The notes under the pieces were generated by a model. That model saw only the letters and a list, made by a program, of their open reading frames with translations, was not told where the DNA came from and did not search any database. The position numbers were made by a program, and so were the translations under genes. From a virus, in the IMG/VR virus record IMGVR_UViG_3300038549_000056, positions 1 to 49,114 of that record: DNA of 49,114 bases. One strand, written 5' to 3'. The first letter of the stretch is position 1. Each line of letters starts with the position of its first letter. Positions 1-7,113 of this stretch are shown one piece after another.

Positions 1-127
1 ACGTGAACGCCTTCCTTGGTGGTGACCTTGAGCGAAGAGTCGCCCTCCGCCGTCCAGCGGCGCTCGACCACCAGATCATCGTCGAGCTCGACGCGCACGA
101 TGGCGTTGCTCTCGCCGCGACGGACTG
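1..127. repeat. Terminal redundancy, left copy (circular assembly overlap)
   Basis: The first 127 bases are identical to positions 48988-49114. The reading frame of the ATPase gene continues unbroken through the overlap, so the molecule closes into a circle of about 48,987 bp. A length of exactly 127 is typical of an assembler k-mer, so this is probably an assembly overlap on a circular or circularly permuted genome and not a biological terminal repeat. Confidence 0.95.
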
Positions 128-299
128 GCACCTTTGGGGAGAGTCGCTCGCCCCCGAGTGCAGCCGCGATCGCGTCGAGACAGGAGCTTTTGCCCTGTTT
201 GTTCTTCCCGCGGATCTGGACGACGGCCGCGCCGCCTGGCTCGATTTCAACTGCCTTGATCCGTTTGAAATTGTGCACGTCGAGTCGAATGATCCTCAT
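1..299 (-). CDS. Rad50/RecF/SMC-like ATPase, N-terminal part
   Basis: This is the 5' part of a gene that crosses the circular junction; the rest is at 48006-49114. Joined, it encodes about 426 residues. It begins MRIIRLDVHNFKRIKAVEIE, a typical start of RecF/RecN/Rad50-type ATPases, followed by a Walker A motif GKNKQGKS at residues 31-38. The ATG at 299 is preceded by a strong GGAGG. It follows the exonuclease and RecT genes in the leftward operon, so a role in phage recombination or DNA-end processing is inferred. Confidence 0.9.
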   Translation of the reverse strand, partial: MRIIRLDVHNFKRIKAVEIEPGGAAVVQIRGKNKQGKSSCLDAIAAALGGERLSPKVPVRRGESNAIVRVELDDDLVVERRWTAEGDSSLKVTTKEGVH

Positions 300-311
300 G
301 ATTTCCTCCAT

Positions 312-530
312 TCACTGAAAGAGAGCTGGCCGGTCCTGCCCCGGCTGTAGCACCCGATTGGTGGGGGCGCGACGTTGGTCCGGGGTTCCACCGCGGAATT
401 GCACCCCGTGTTCAATCGGTACCATAGGGTCCCTTCGTGCTCGCCATCTTCGGGCTGGCTGTGCAACCCGCCCCGCGACAGCTCGGTTGACCGCCGCGTA
501 AGACCCCTTCACCACCCACTCGCGTGTCAT
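312..530 (-). CDS. Possible small protein between recT and the ATPase
   Basis: An open frame of 72 codons that ends 12 bases before the ATPase start. It fills the only gap in this part of the leftward operon. It is rich in Arg and Gln, has no motif I recognise, and lacks a clear ribosome site before its ATG. It may be a real small gene or just open sequence in GC-rich DNA. Confidence 0.3.
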   Translation of the reverse strand: MTREWVVKGSYAAVNRAVAGRVAQPARRWRARRDPMVPIEHGVQFRGGTPDQRRAPTNRVLQPGQDRPALFQ

Positions 531-567
531 TTGGCCACGCCGCAGCTCTCATGATTCTGCTCACCTC

Positions 568-1629
568 TCACCTCGCGAACTCGTCGTCCCCGTCGTCCTC
601 TCCAGGCTCGCGCTCTGGCGCGTGCGCGACCTTCTGTGTGAGCTCGGCGGCCTTGCGCTTCTCTTCCTCAGCGGCCGTCTCGAACTGGATGTCGTCCTGT
701 CGTTCGCTGGTGCTCGAACCCATGAGCGCGCGCTCGACCTGGTCCGCCGTGGTCTCAATTTCGTCGTCGGCGGGTAATCCGAGACCGAGATCGATCGACG
801 CCGTAGATTGAACCGATCGACGTCCCTCCTCGACGTCACCCTCGGAGGCAATATGCTGTTGGAATCGGCGAGCCTCTTCGGATTTTCCGGCCGGGAGGAG
901 CTTCCAGAGCTTCCGAAGGCACGTCTTCATGCTCATCTCGTCGAACTGGTCGTCGCCCCCAACCCACGGCCCAGTGAGCTCATCGCGCTTGTTCCGGGGT
1001 CCATACTTGTCGCGGAATGCTTCCGCCTGCTTACGGGACATCGCCACAAGTTGAACTTCACCGCCCTCGATCCGTGCGGCGGCGAAATAGCCGATGACTT
1101 TACCGCGATCTCCAAATACGTCGGGCTCGAATTCGAATTTCGTGATTGAGCTGCCATCGGCGTCGTAGTGCAGCTCGAAGTGATCCCGTTCACACACTGG
1201 ACTCGCGACGACGCTGGTCACGAGTTCCGTCTCTCGCGCCTTCTGAATCTGCGCGCGGTAATCCATGAGGTAGGTGCATTCCTGCGCGCCCTTGCCTCTG
1301 TTCAGTCGCTTGTTCCAGCGCGGGATCAGCCACATCCGCCGCTGGGGGAGCGCTCCGTCGGGCTCGAGCTCAAGCTCAGCACAACGCATGAGGGCGACCA
1401 AAAGAGAGGCGGGAGTGCATTCCGCCAGTTTTGGCGTTCGCGCCAGGGCTCCATGGGCAAGCTTGATCAGCCTGTCGGGGTTGAAGTGTTTGCCCGCCAC
1501 CAGCGCGAAGGCGTCCTTTCGTGAAGCGATGATGGCGGCGAGTTGCTGCACGGGGTCCTGTTTGGCGAGCGCCTTCTGTCCTCCAGCGGCCGGCTGTCCC
1601 TTCTTGTCTGCGGTGGTAGTGATTGCCAT
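568..1629 (-). CDS. recT: RecT-family single-strand annealing protein
   Basis: A 353-residue RecT-type recombinase that would coat single-stranded DNA and pair complementary strands during phage recombination. The RecT core is visible from about residue 25 to 240, including the segment CAELELEPDGALPQRRMWLI followed by the conserved YLMDYRAQIQKARE. The start is set at ATG 1629, which has AGGGAG six bases upstream; a longer frame to 1665 has no ribosome site and would overlap the exonuclease stop. The C-terminal ~60 residues are acidic and charged, common for this family. It lies directly downstream of the YqaJ exonuclease, the usual exonuclease/annealase pair. Confidence 0.93.
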   Translation of the reverse strand: MAITTTADKKGQPAAGGQKALAKQDPVQQLAAIIASRKDAFALVAGKHFNPDRLIKLAHGALARTPKLAECTPASLLVALMRCAELELEPDGALPQRRMWLIPRWNKRLNRGKGAQECTYLMDYRAQIQKARETELVTSVVASPVCERDHFELHYDADGSSITKFEFEPDVFGDRGKVIGYFAAARIEGGEVQLVAMSRKQAEAFRDKYGPRNKRDELTGPWVGGDDQFDEMSMKTCLRKLWKLLPAGKSEEARRFQQHIASEGDVEEGRRSVQSTASIDLGLGLPADDEIETTADQVERALMGSSTSERQDDIQFETAAEEEKRKAAELTQKVAHAPEREPGEDDGDDEFAR

Positions 1630-1661
1630 GTTGCTCCCTGATTGGTATTTGCGGTTGATTG

Positions 1662-2774
1662 TCACTTCGCCTTGCTGACTCGCAGGACGCGGGGACCGAC
1701 CCTTTTGACAACGCTCTGCGTAAATCTCTCGGGGATCACGTCAATGAGTGCGCGGTGTTGAGGCGTCAGGTTCAGGAGCTGCTCGCGATAGACCTTCGCG
1801 ACTTCCTGCCAATTGGTGACGAGCTCGACGGTGTCCTTGTTTTTTTTCCAAGTGACGATGGCACCATCGGTCGTGATTCCGGTTGCCTCTCCGATCGCGG
1901 CCTGCACGCGGATCTTCCAGCGCTCTTCCTCCTCCTCGAACGACTCCCGCGAGCCCTTGGCCTCGAGCCAATGCGCGATCGCCTCGGCTTGCTCCTCATT
2001 CGCGACCACGAGCTTGTCCGCCTTTGGCGCGGGGTATTGGCCCTTGAGCCACGCTCTTGCGCCGTCGGACGGCTCCATCGGCGGGAGATCGGGGCCTTCG
2101 ACGTACCGCTCCCAGAAGGACTCGTCCTTCGCGCGCAGTGCGGAGATTACCTTCTCGTTTCGCTCGAGCGTGTACCAGCGGATCTTGCTCAGGCCAAAAA
2201 GGGCGACGAGGTCCCATGTCTCGTAGCCGGTGACCATTAGATAATGCTGGCATTGCACAAAATATCCCTGCGGCACTCGCAACGGTTCGCCGGGCTTGCT
2301 CCACTTCTCGAACCCGAACTCGACTGTCTTGATCTCGGCACCCCTCTTCTGGTCGACGACCAATCGATCTGGATGGCCACCAAGGAAGGGACTCTTCGAG
2401 TCGCGAACGACTTCTTTGCAGTGCTCGAGCTGGACGCCAGTTCGCTGCGCATACACCTGCGCGACCGGATCCTCGAGCAGCCGGCCGATCTCGGTCCGTT
2501 CGTTCCCACGCCAGATCGGCAGCATGCCCTTCTTCTCGGCCGCTACGTCCCAGGCATTCCGATAGGGAAAAGAGAAGCCGCAGATGGCGGCGGAGTCGGT
2601 CCCGCCGAGTGTGGTGCGACGCTCCTCCTGGAAGCGCTGTTCTTCCGGACTGAGCTCAATCTCTGCCTCGCTCGGCTGGCCGGCGAGCTCGGCTGGCAAC
2701 GCGAGCAGCTCGAGCAGTTCCTCGTCGGAATAGCGGCATGCCTCCGGGACAAGTGCAGCGGCAGAGTCAGACAT
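1662..2774 (-). CDS. YqaJ/lambda-exonuclease-type nuclease (RecE-like)
   Basis: A 370-residue PD-(D/E)XK nuclease of the YqaJ family, expected to resect double-stranded ends so RecT can load. The family signature is clear: a GGTDSAAICG segment at residues 57-66, E101 in the GRLLED block, then D136 and an E147-I-K149 active-site triad, followed by a glutamine-rich QCQHYL helix. The ATG at 2774 has GGGAGTG upstream; an open extension to 2894 would run through two hairpins and is not used. The stop lies 32 bases before the RecT start. It is the first gene after an intrinsic terminator, so its transcription may need readthrough. Confidence 0.93.
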   Translation of the reverse strand: MSDSAAALVPEACRYSDEELLELLALPAELAGQPSEAEIELSPEEQRFQEERRTTLGGTDSAAICGFSFPYRNAWDVAAEKKGMLPIWRGNERTEIGRLLEDPVAQVYAQRTGVQLEHCKEVVRDSKSPFLGGHPDRLVVDQKRGAEIKTVEFGFEKWSKPGEPLRVPQGYFVQCQHYLMVTGYETWDLVALFGLSKIRWYTLERNEKVISALRAKDESFWERYVEGPDLPPMEPSDGARAWLKGQYPAPKADKLVVANEEQAEAIAHWLEAKGSRESFEEEEERWKIRVQAAIGEATGITTDGAIVTWKKNKDTVELVTNWQEVAKVYREQLLNLTPQHRALIDVIPERFTQSVVKRVGPRVLRVSKAK

Positions 2775-2792
2775 ATTCACTCCCAAGAAAAC

Positions 2793-2841
2793 CCGGGCAG
2801 GCGGCCGGATAGTCTTCTTTCGAGGACAACCGCCCGCCCGG
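2793..2841 (-). other. Long hairpin in the leader of the exonuclease gene
   Basis: Positions 2793-2804 pair with 2830-2841 (11 of 12 pairs, one A-C mismatch), enclosing a loop of about 25 bases. On the minus strand it lies between the terminator at 2881-2911 and the YqaJ start at 2774. It could stabilise the message, or be part of an antitermination signal; nothing in the sequence decides which. Confidence 0.6.
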
Positions 2842-2880
2842 GCCCAGCGCCGCGTCCAGCCGTTCCGACCGCGACACCGG

Positions 2881-2911
2881 AAAAATCCCGGCACGGCCCA
2901 TCCGTGCCGGG
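2881..2911 (-). terminator. Intrinsic terminator inside the leftward operon
   Basis: A perfect 10-bp stem, CCCGGCACGG (2887-2896) with CCGTGCCGGG (2902-2911), closes a 5-base loop. On the minus strand it is followed by ATTTTT. It lies between the 95-residue zinc-type gene and the exonuclease gene, so it separates the first small genes from the recombination genes. This resembles the placement of lambda tL1, which is bypassed by antitermination; that mechanism here is inferred. Confidence 0.75.
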
Positions 2912-2951
2912 CCAGCCCCGAACGAACAAAGGAGTAAGCGGGGCTGAAAAG

Positions 2952-3239
2952 TCATCGCTTCACCCACTCACCAGCCGCAAACTCGGCCGCAAACTGGCGC
3001 AATACGTCGAACGCTTCTTGAGTGGCCGGGGACGATGATTGGATCACGAGCGGCTCGAGCTCGAGCACCACACGATTCAGCACGTGCCGATCGCAAAGTA
3101 TCCGATTGCACACGGTGTGATACCGATAGGGCGCGATCTCCTGATGGCATTCATCGCACTCAGCCTCAGAGCACGAATAGTGCAGCGGTCCGCCGGACTC
3201 GTGGAGGTGATCCGTGATGTCCTGGCCTATCGAGAGCAT
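2952..3239 (-). CDS. Small cysteine-rich (zinc-binding type) protein
   Basis: A 95-residue protein of unknown function. Its first half carries a cluster C-x4-C-x2-C-H and, 14 residues later, C-x4-C-x2-H, which looks like a treble-clef or LIM-like zinc site; the C-terminal half is a plain helix. The ATG at 3239 has GGAGG seven bases upstream. It overlaps the preceding gene by 13 bases and is the last gene before the intrinsic terminator. It may bind nucleic acid, but no specific family is recognised. Confidence 0.75.
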   Translation of the reverse strand: MLSIGQDITDHLHESGGPLHYSCSEAECDECHQEIAPYRYHTVCNRILCDRHVLNRVVLELEPLVIQSSSPATQEAFDVLRQFAAEFAAGEWVKR

Positions 3240-3529
3240 TGGTCCTCCTTGCTCGAGCACTCCGAAAGCCCCTCGGTGCCCTGGGGGAGCACGGCCGGAT
3301 CCCTTCCGGTCGACCCAGGTGGGATCACTGAGTGGCTTCCGCGGTGCTCGACTATCGAGGCCTCCCGGTCCTTCCGCGCAATGCGATCGAGCGCGGCGAG
3401 AACCTTCCAGAGGAGATCCCGAGCCTCCTCGGCCATCTCGATCGCGTCGTGAAGATCGCAGCGGCCGGTCGCAGCGTTCGCCGGCCGAGGGCAATCGATC
3501 CCGTAGGTGCAAGTCTTCGGGTCGGCCAT
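3227..3529 (-). CDS. Small protein with N-terminal Cys/His cluster
   Basis: A 100-residue protein of unknown function starting MADPKTCTYGIDCPRPANAA. Four potential zinc ligands (C-x5-C-x9-C-x2-H) occupy the first ~27 residues, followed by an amphipathic helix rich in Ala/Glu/Leu and a polar tail. GGAGGTG lies upstream of the ATG at 3529. It belongs to the run of tightly packed small early genes. Confidence 0.75.
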   Translation of the reverse strand: MADPKTCTYGIDCPRPANAATGRCDLHDAIEMAEEARDLLWKVLAALDRIARKDREASIVEHRGSHSVIPPGSTGRDPAVLPQGTEGLSECSSKEDQCSR

Positions 3530-3531
3530 GG

Positions 3532-3747
3532 CTACACCTCCTCCAGTACGCGGAGCAGCTCCCGCCCCCGCGCGGAGATCTTCTGATTCGGAGAGCGCTG
3601 AGCGGATATGGCTGCCATCCTGGCGCAGCACGAGCCGACTGCAATCTGGACTACGCCGGGGCCGGCCAGGAAGAGCGTGTAGACCTCGACGCCCAGCCGG
3701 CCGTGACACCAATCGCACTGCTCGCGTGGGTGGAGTTTGCGGGTCAT
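3532..3747 (-). CDS. Small CxxC protein, unknown function
   Basis: A 71-residue protein with CDWCH near residue 11 and a CC pair near residue 40, again suggesting a metal site. The ATG overlaps the stop of the upstream gene in an ATGA, so the two are probably translationally coupled. No family recognised. Confidence 0.7.
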   Translation of the reverse strand: MTRKLHPREQCDWCHGRLGVEVYTLFLAGPGVVQIAVGSCCARMAAISAQRSPNQKISARGRELLRVLEEV

Positions 3748-4139
3748 GCTGGAACCCCGACCTCAGCTCTGATGCTTCTCGAAGCGGGGAGGGTCTCGCC
3801 GGTCAGCTCAGCCACGAGCGACTGGAGCGCGTCGTGCAACGGCGCAAGTGCGCTCCGCTGACCATCGTCAGACGAGCAGTTCCGCGCGGTCCGCAAGAAC
3901 GCCAGCGAGAGCCTTACCGCTGCGGCCAGTTCACGGACGGCGACCTCGTCTTTCCGTTGCCGGTCACAATTTGCGAGGCTCTTCTCGAGGTGAGTTCTGA
4001 TGCTCTGAGTCAGGATCTTGAGGTCAGGTCTCTCTCTCTCAAGGACCACAAGATCAGGCTCATGCACCTGGCCCGTGACTGGGTCTTTCCCGGAATGGAC
4101 AGCGCAATCCACTATATGGAACGCCCACTTTCTGTTCAT
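3744..4139 (-). CDS. Unknown early protein, 131 residues
   Basis: No recognised family. The N-terminal third is mixed (MNRKWAFHIVDCAVHSGKDP) and the rest is predicted mostly helical and Ala/Leu/Arg rich. It overlaps both neighbours by 4 bases (ATGA type), which supports that it is translated as part of the early leftward operon. Confidence 0.7.
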   Translation of the reverse strand: MNRKWAFHIVDCAVHSGKDPVTGQVHEPDLVVLERERPDLKILTQSIRTHLEKSLANCDRQRKDEVAVRELAAAVRLSLAFLRTARNCSSDDGQRSALAPLHDALQSLVAELTGETLPASRSIRAEVGVPA

Positions 4140-4318
4140 GACGCCCCCCGTCTCATGCCTGCCCCAAGCAGTTCCATGAGCTGCATGTGGATGGTGATTC
4201 GGAGGTCCCGGATCACGTCGATCTGCGCCTGGATCGCGCCAGCCTCGGCGCTCGATCTCGCACGCGCGAGCTTCTGGCGTAGGTCCCGGTGACGCGCGAA
4301 CAGGTCGCGATAGGTCAT
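4136..4318 (-). CDS. Small helical protein, unknown function
   Basis: A 60-residue helical protein starting MTYRDLFARHRDLRQKLARA. The stop overlaps the next gene by 4 bases. The start is uncertain: ATG 4318 has a distant GGAGG, while ATG 4339 would overlap the previous stop by 16 bases and lacks a ribosome site. Confidence 0.6.
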   Translation of the reverse strand: MTYRDLFARHRDLRQKLARARSSAEAGAIQAQIDVIRDLRITIHMQLMELLGAGMRRGAS

Positions 4319-4323
4319 ATCAG

Positions 4324-4575
4324 TCACGGCCGCCTCCATAGAGCGCGCGATACGCACAGGCGCTGGCCGCGCGAGCCTCTTACGTGGCATGAGAGATCGA
4401 GGATGAGATCTTCGACGGCACTGACGAGATAGCCGAAGGCGTAGGCTGTACGATCGGCTGGATGTGCTCGTTGCTCCGCCGCCAGACGGGCGGCAGAAGG
4501 CGCCGCAGAAAGCTTGACGCAGATCGCCTCGAGCGAGAGCAGGCTGCGCCCACAGCGCTTGCAGGTGCGAGACAC
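4324..4575 (-). CDS. Small protein with N-terminal CxxC
   Basis: An 83-residue protein starting at GTG with AGGAG seven bases upstream. It opens with CKRCGRSL, a half zinc ribbon, and has another cysteine pair further on. It starts 3 bases after the stop of the first operon gene. Function unknown. Confidence 0.6.
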   Translation of the reverse strand: MSRTCKRCGRSLLSLEAICVKLSAAPSAARLAAEQRAHPADRTAYAFGYLVSAVEDLILDLSCHVRGSRGQRLCVSRALWRRP

Positions 4576-4578
4576 GGC

Positions 4579-4758
4579 TCAGCTCCTCCCCGCCTGGGTG
4601 TGCTCCTCGAGCTTCGCGACGAGGTCCTTGAGTGCTGCGGCCGTGGCGGCAGTCGTGCGCTGGCACGCCTCGACGATGTCGGCCGTGCTTTGCACGAGCG
4701 CTGCGAGTTCTGACTGCGTGAGTCGACGTTCTTGGGTCTGCTTCTGTTGGGTCTCCAT
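4579..4758 (-). CDS. First gene of the early leftward operon; small coiled-coil protein
   Basis: A 59-residue, Gln/Ala/Glu-rich helical protein starting METQQKQTQERRL. ATG 4758 is chosen because AGGA lies six bases upstream; an in-frame GTG at 4776 has none. It is the first gene downstream of the operator-controlled promoter at 4802-4830. By position it could be an antiterminator or regulator of the operon, but the sequence shows no known motif. Confidence 0.65.
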   Translation of the reverse strand: METQQKQTQERRLTQSELAALVQSTADIVEACQRTTAATAAALKDLVAKLEEHTQAGRS

Positions 4759-4801
4759 TTTGTCCTCGGTGCTCACTGTCGTGAGCGGCTATCCGAGAAC
4801 G

Positions 4802-4830
4802 AGTATGCTAGTAAGCATGTATTAAGTCAA
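4802..4830 (-). promoter_or_regulatory. Leftward early promoter
   Basis: On the minus strand the sequence reads TTGACT (4830-4825), a 17-base spacer, then CATACT (4807-4802), close to the sigma-70 consensus. It points into the operon starting at 4758. An operator (4805-4818) covers its -10 box and spacer, and another lies just upstream of the -35, so it looks like a repressible PL-type promoter. Confidence 0.8.
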
Positions 4831-4854
4831 TAAGCATAATATGCAAAAAAGCAT
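4805..4854. promoter_or_regulatory. Two repressor operators at the leftward promoter
   Basis: ATGCTAGTAAGCAT at 4805-4818 and ATGCAAAAAAGCAT at 4841-4854 share the dyad ATGC-N6-GCAT. The same dyad occurs three times in the divergent region at 6166-6230, between the two HTH genes. They are the probable binding sites of one or both regulators. Confidence 0.8.
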
Positions 4855-4932
4855 ACATCGAAGATCGCTAGAGATATCGCATTGTTCCTGAGTTCGGTGC
4901 GCTAGAAGTACCAGTACAAAAAAACGTAGACT

Positions 4933-5595
4933 ATGACCATGAGAACCCGACCGATGGCTCTAATGATCGCGATCGTTTTTGGTAGCGTCGGATGTACCGC
5001 TGCACTCATGGCAGCAAATGCCGCTGAACAGAACGCGCGCCGCGAGGAAGCACAACGGACGAGAGAGAAATGGGAAGCCGACCGGGCCCAAAGGCAGGCC
5101 GCTGAAGAAGAGGCTCGCCGGAAATGGCGTGAAGAATCTCAGTGGGAAGCTGCAAAGGCTCGCCAAGAGGAAGTTGAGCGTCAACAACAAATCGAGAAGG
5201 AATCGGCGGAACGCGAAGAACAGCGAAAAAAAACTCTCGCCGAGGCCGAAGAAGATCCGAAGGTGATGCAGGCCATCTGGTCCCTGGTGATCTGTTATTG
5301 GGCTGACGTGCGGGCCGACGCGCTCCGAGAAATCGCGGCCGAAAAGAAGTATTCGAAGATCGGCGGAGTAGTCAACCTCGCGCGCCTGCACGGGGAACAG
5401 GACCGCATTCGCCTCGCCGATGAACGGACGGAACGCGCGAAGAGCGCGCTCGCTGACTTTCGAGCCAGACCTCTATCCTGCAAGCACAAAGGGTTCTCGG
5501 AAATGATGCCGTGCGTCCATTCTGTCGCTGATTGCTCCGAGGGCGCGGAGATGATGCGCGAACTGGCGCGAAGGGCGGATGGGTACTTGCGCTGA
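4933..5595 (+). CDS. Lipoprotein with long charged coiled coil (candidate lysogenic conversion gene)
   Basis: A 220-residue protein with a lipoprotein signal: hydrophobic MALMIAIVFG then SVGC, with the acylated Cys at residue 21. Residues ~30-100 are an extreme Glu/Arg/Lys/Gln coiled coil; the C-terminal half has four cysteines. The DNA is less GC-rich than the structural genes. It is a single gene between the early operon and the repressor gene, on the opposite strand to both, the usual place for genes expressed from the prophage. Envelope-located exclusion of other phages is plausible but not shown. Confidence 0.8.
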   Translation: MTMRTRPMALMIAIVFGSVGCTAALMAANAAEQNARREEAQRTREKWEADRAQRQAAEEEARRKWREESQWEAAKARQEEVERQQQIEKESAEREEQRKKTLAEAEEDPKVMQAIWSLVICYWADVRADALREIAAEKKYSKIGGVVNLARLHGEQDRIRLADERTERAKSALADFRARPLSCKHKGFSEMMPCVHSVADCSEGAEMMRELARRADGYLR

Positions 5596-5723
5596 TTAGA
5601 TTATTGACGAACCCCACGGCGGAGGATCCGGTTCCCGTATGAGCCAGATGAGCGGGAGAAGACGTTTGGCATCGGGACGACGAAACCTAGCGCGCATACT
5701 ATTAGAGTGGCGAGCGGACGCGC

Positions 5724-6161
5724 CTATGCGCTGTCGCGTTTGTGTCTCGTCGGCTGCGCTGACGACGAGACTATGCGAGACGGGCCTGGAGGGTGAATAT
5801 GCTTAGGAGGAATACTCTCCTCGGATGTCGCCGTACCTCGACTTCCGCTGCGGCGCGGCTGTTGTGGGACGTATTCAGGATCGAAAAACTTATTCTCTGG
5901 TTTCTCGGGTTTTTTTCCAAAAACCTTTAGTGGATCGATCTGCAGAGCCTCAAATAGAGCTTTTGCAAGACCGATCGATGTGGTTTTTGTTTTCTCTTGC
6001 AGCCATTTATGGAGGCGGTCCTGTGTAATTCGCGGATAGTCGACGAGGTCAGCGAGCCCAGTCGACCCCAACCGAAGTCGATCCATGCGTTCTTTGACAA
6101 CGGCGCGCATGAGTCGCTCAAGCTCCCAGTTGACGGATTCTTTGTGTCTTTCGTCTGACAT
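5724..6161 (-). CDS. HTH regulator, probable lysogeny repressor
   Basis: A 145-residue protein with an XRE-like helical N-terminus (residues ~15-85, including DRLHKWLQEKTKT and ALFEALQIDPLKVFG) and a Pro/Ser-rich disordered tail. It has no LexA-type protease domain, so if it is the repressor, induction is not by self-cleavage. It is transcribed away from the small HTH gene at 6243, with three operators between them. The ribosome site is weak. Which of the two proteins keeps lysogeny is inferred from arrangement only. Confidence 0.75.
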   Translation of the reverse strand: MSDERHKESVNWELERLMRAVVKERMDRLRLGSTGLADLVDYPRITQDRLHKWLQEKTKTTSIGLAKALFEALQIDPLKVFGKKPEKPENKFFDPEYVPQQPRRSGSRGTATSEESIPPKHIHPPGPSRIVSSSAQPTRHKRDSA

Positions 6162-6165
6162 TTCA

Positions 6166-6230
6166 ATAGCTTACAAGCATACCGTATGCTAGTGAGCCTG
6201 CGAGGGCTTGACAGCTATGCTCGTTAGCAT
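6166..6230. promoter_or_regulatory. Three operators in the divergent control region
   Basis: Sites at 6166-6180 (ATAGCTTACAAGCAT), 6186-6199 (ATGCTAGTGAGCCT, degenerate right half) and 6217-6230 (ATGCTCGTTAGCAT). The first abuts the start of the left HTH gene and the third sits in the spacer of the rightward promoter. Together with the pair at 4805-4854 they make a five-site switch. Confidence 0.8.
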
Positions 6231-6236
6231 AACGTG
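6208..6236 (+). promoter_or_regulatory. Rightward promoter of the Cro/CI-like gene
   Basis: TTGACA at 6208-6213 is a perfect -35 box. A weak -10 (TAACGT, 6230-6235) lies 16 bases on, and operator 6217-6230 fills the spacer. Transcription would begin close to the ATG at 6243, so the message may be leaderless; there is no proper ribosome site before that ATG. Confidence 0.6.
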
Positions 6237-6242
6237 CGGAGC

Positions 6243-6452
6243 ATGGGCACTCCACTTCTCGACTGGCGGGTGGGCTGCGGCAAGAGCCAAGGCGATGTCG
6301 CACGCATACTTAAAACCACTCAATCTGATGTTTCGCGGATCGAGAGAGGACTCCGGCCCCTCTCGCTTGAAATGGCAGTGTTGCTGGAACGCGCGACGGG
6401 AATCCCGGCTGCGAAATGGTTCAAAGTTCGCCGTACCCGCCGTGCCGCGTGA
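6243..6452 (+). CDS. Small XRE-family HTH regulator (Cro-like)
   Basis: A 69-residue DNA-binding protein made almost wholly of one HTH_3 domain: GKSQGDVARILKTTQSDVSRIERGLRPL holds helices 2-4, followed by LERATGIPAAKWF, typical of small phage Cro and YdaS-type regulators. ATG 6243 is preferred over the GTG at 6234. It is divergent from the 145-residue HTH gene and begins the rightward transcript. It probably competes for the shared ATGC-N6-GCAT operators. Confidence 0.85.
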   Translation: MGTPLLDWRVGCGKSQGDVARILKTTQSDVSRIERGLRPLSLEMAVLLERATGIPAAKWFKVRRTRRAA

Positions 6453-6524
6453 CGCCATGCCCGTACGCTACGTCCATGTGACCGAAAGAGCGAATTTTCG
6501 ACCAGTGATAGCGGGGGATAGCGA

Positions 6525-6719
6525 ATGAGTCAAGAGTGCCGAGCGCGGGTCACTTGGTGGGGCTTTGCGAACGGTATCGGTGCCGGGGTGATCTGCCTGC
6601 TACTAGGCAGCGAGATGCCGGGGTGGCAAGGCGTCGTCATTCGGTCCGTCGGCATCGCCTCCTTGGGTATGCAAGCGATTTGGTTTTTCGTCCACGCGAA
6701 GGAGATGTTCCGTGGGTAA
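6525..6719 (+). CDS. Small two-helix membrane protein
   Basis: A 64-residue protein with two predicted membrane helices (residues ~10-30 and ~36-56). GGGGGATAG lies upstream of the ATG. Function unknown; small early membrane proteins of phages may act in exclusion or timing. Confidence 0.65.
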   Translation: MSQECRARVTWWGFANGIGAGVICLLLGSEMPGWQGVVIRSVGIASLGMQAIWFFVHAKEMFRG

Positions 6720-6729
6720 AGCGCGCCAA

Positions 6730-7047
6730 TCAGTCAATAAAGATGTCGTCCTTGTGCGGGAAGCGGTACCAGACCTCCTCGCCCTGGCGCCAGCGGAAGA
6801 CGATTCGTCGCCGGAAGGCGGCCTCGACTGCTTCTTGGGTGGCGGGGTCCTCGTCGCGCGGAGTGAACCACCAAGTAGCCTCCGGCGTAGCGCGCATGTC
6901 GTCAAGGAGCTTCGCCACCTTCAGGTCGAGCCCACGTTCTCGCCGGGAACTGCTCGCCTTCTGGATGAGTTCGATCGCGGTCTTGGTAATATTGAGAACA
7001 CCCAAAGTGAAGCCGCTCCATGCAACAGCATCGGTGAGGGTGATCAT
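6730..7047 (-). CDS. Unknown minus-strand protein, 105 residues
   Basis: Starts MITLTDAVAWSGFTLGVLNI with an N-terminal hydrophobic segment, then a charged helix and an aromatic C-terminal part with WWFTPRDEDP and WYRFPHKDD. GGGAG lies nine bases before the ATG. It is isolated, oriented against the rightward transcript, and its start faces the duplicated structured element. No family recognised. An overlapping plus-strand frame is much less protein-like. Confidence 0.7.
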   Translation of the reverse strand: MITLTDAVAWSGFTLGVLNITKTAIELIQKASSSRRERGLDLKVAKLLDDMRATPEATWWFTPRDEDPATQEAVEAAFRRRIVFRWRQGEEVWYRFPHKDDIFID

Positions 7048-7113
7048 GGTCGGTCACTCCCGGGAAAGAAACTGGCAATAAAGCAGCTCAGCGCTCGCAA
7101 CGAGCGCAGTTGT

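Noticed and set aside
2244-3038. Long plus-strand frame opposite the exonuclease gene
   Set aside because: It is antisense to the YqaJ gene, which has the catalytic motifs and ribosome site.
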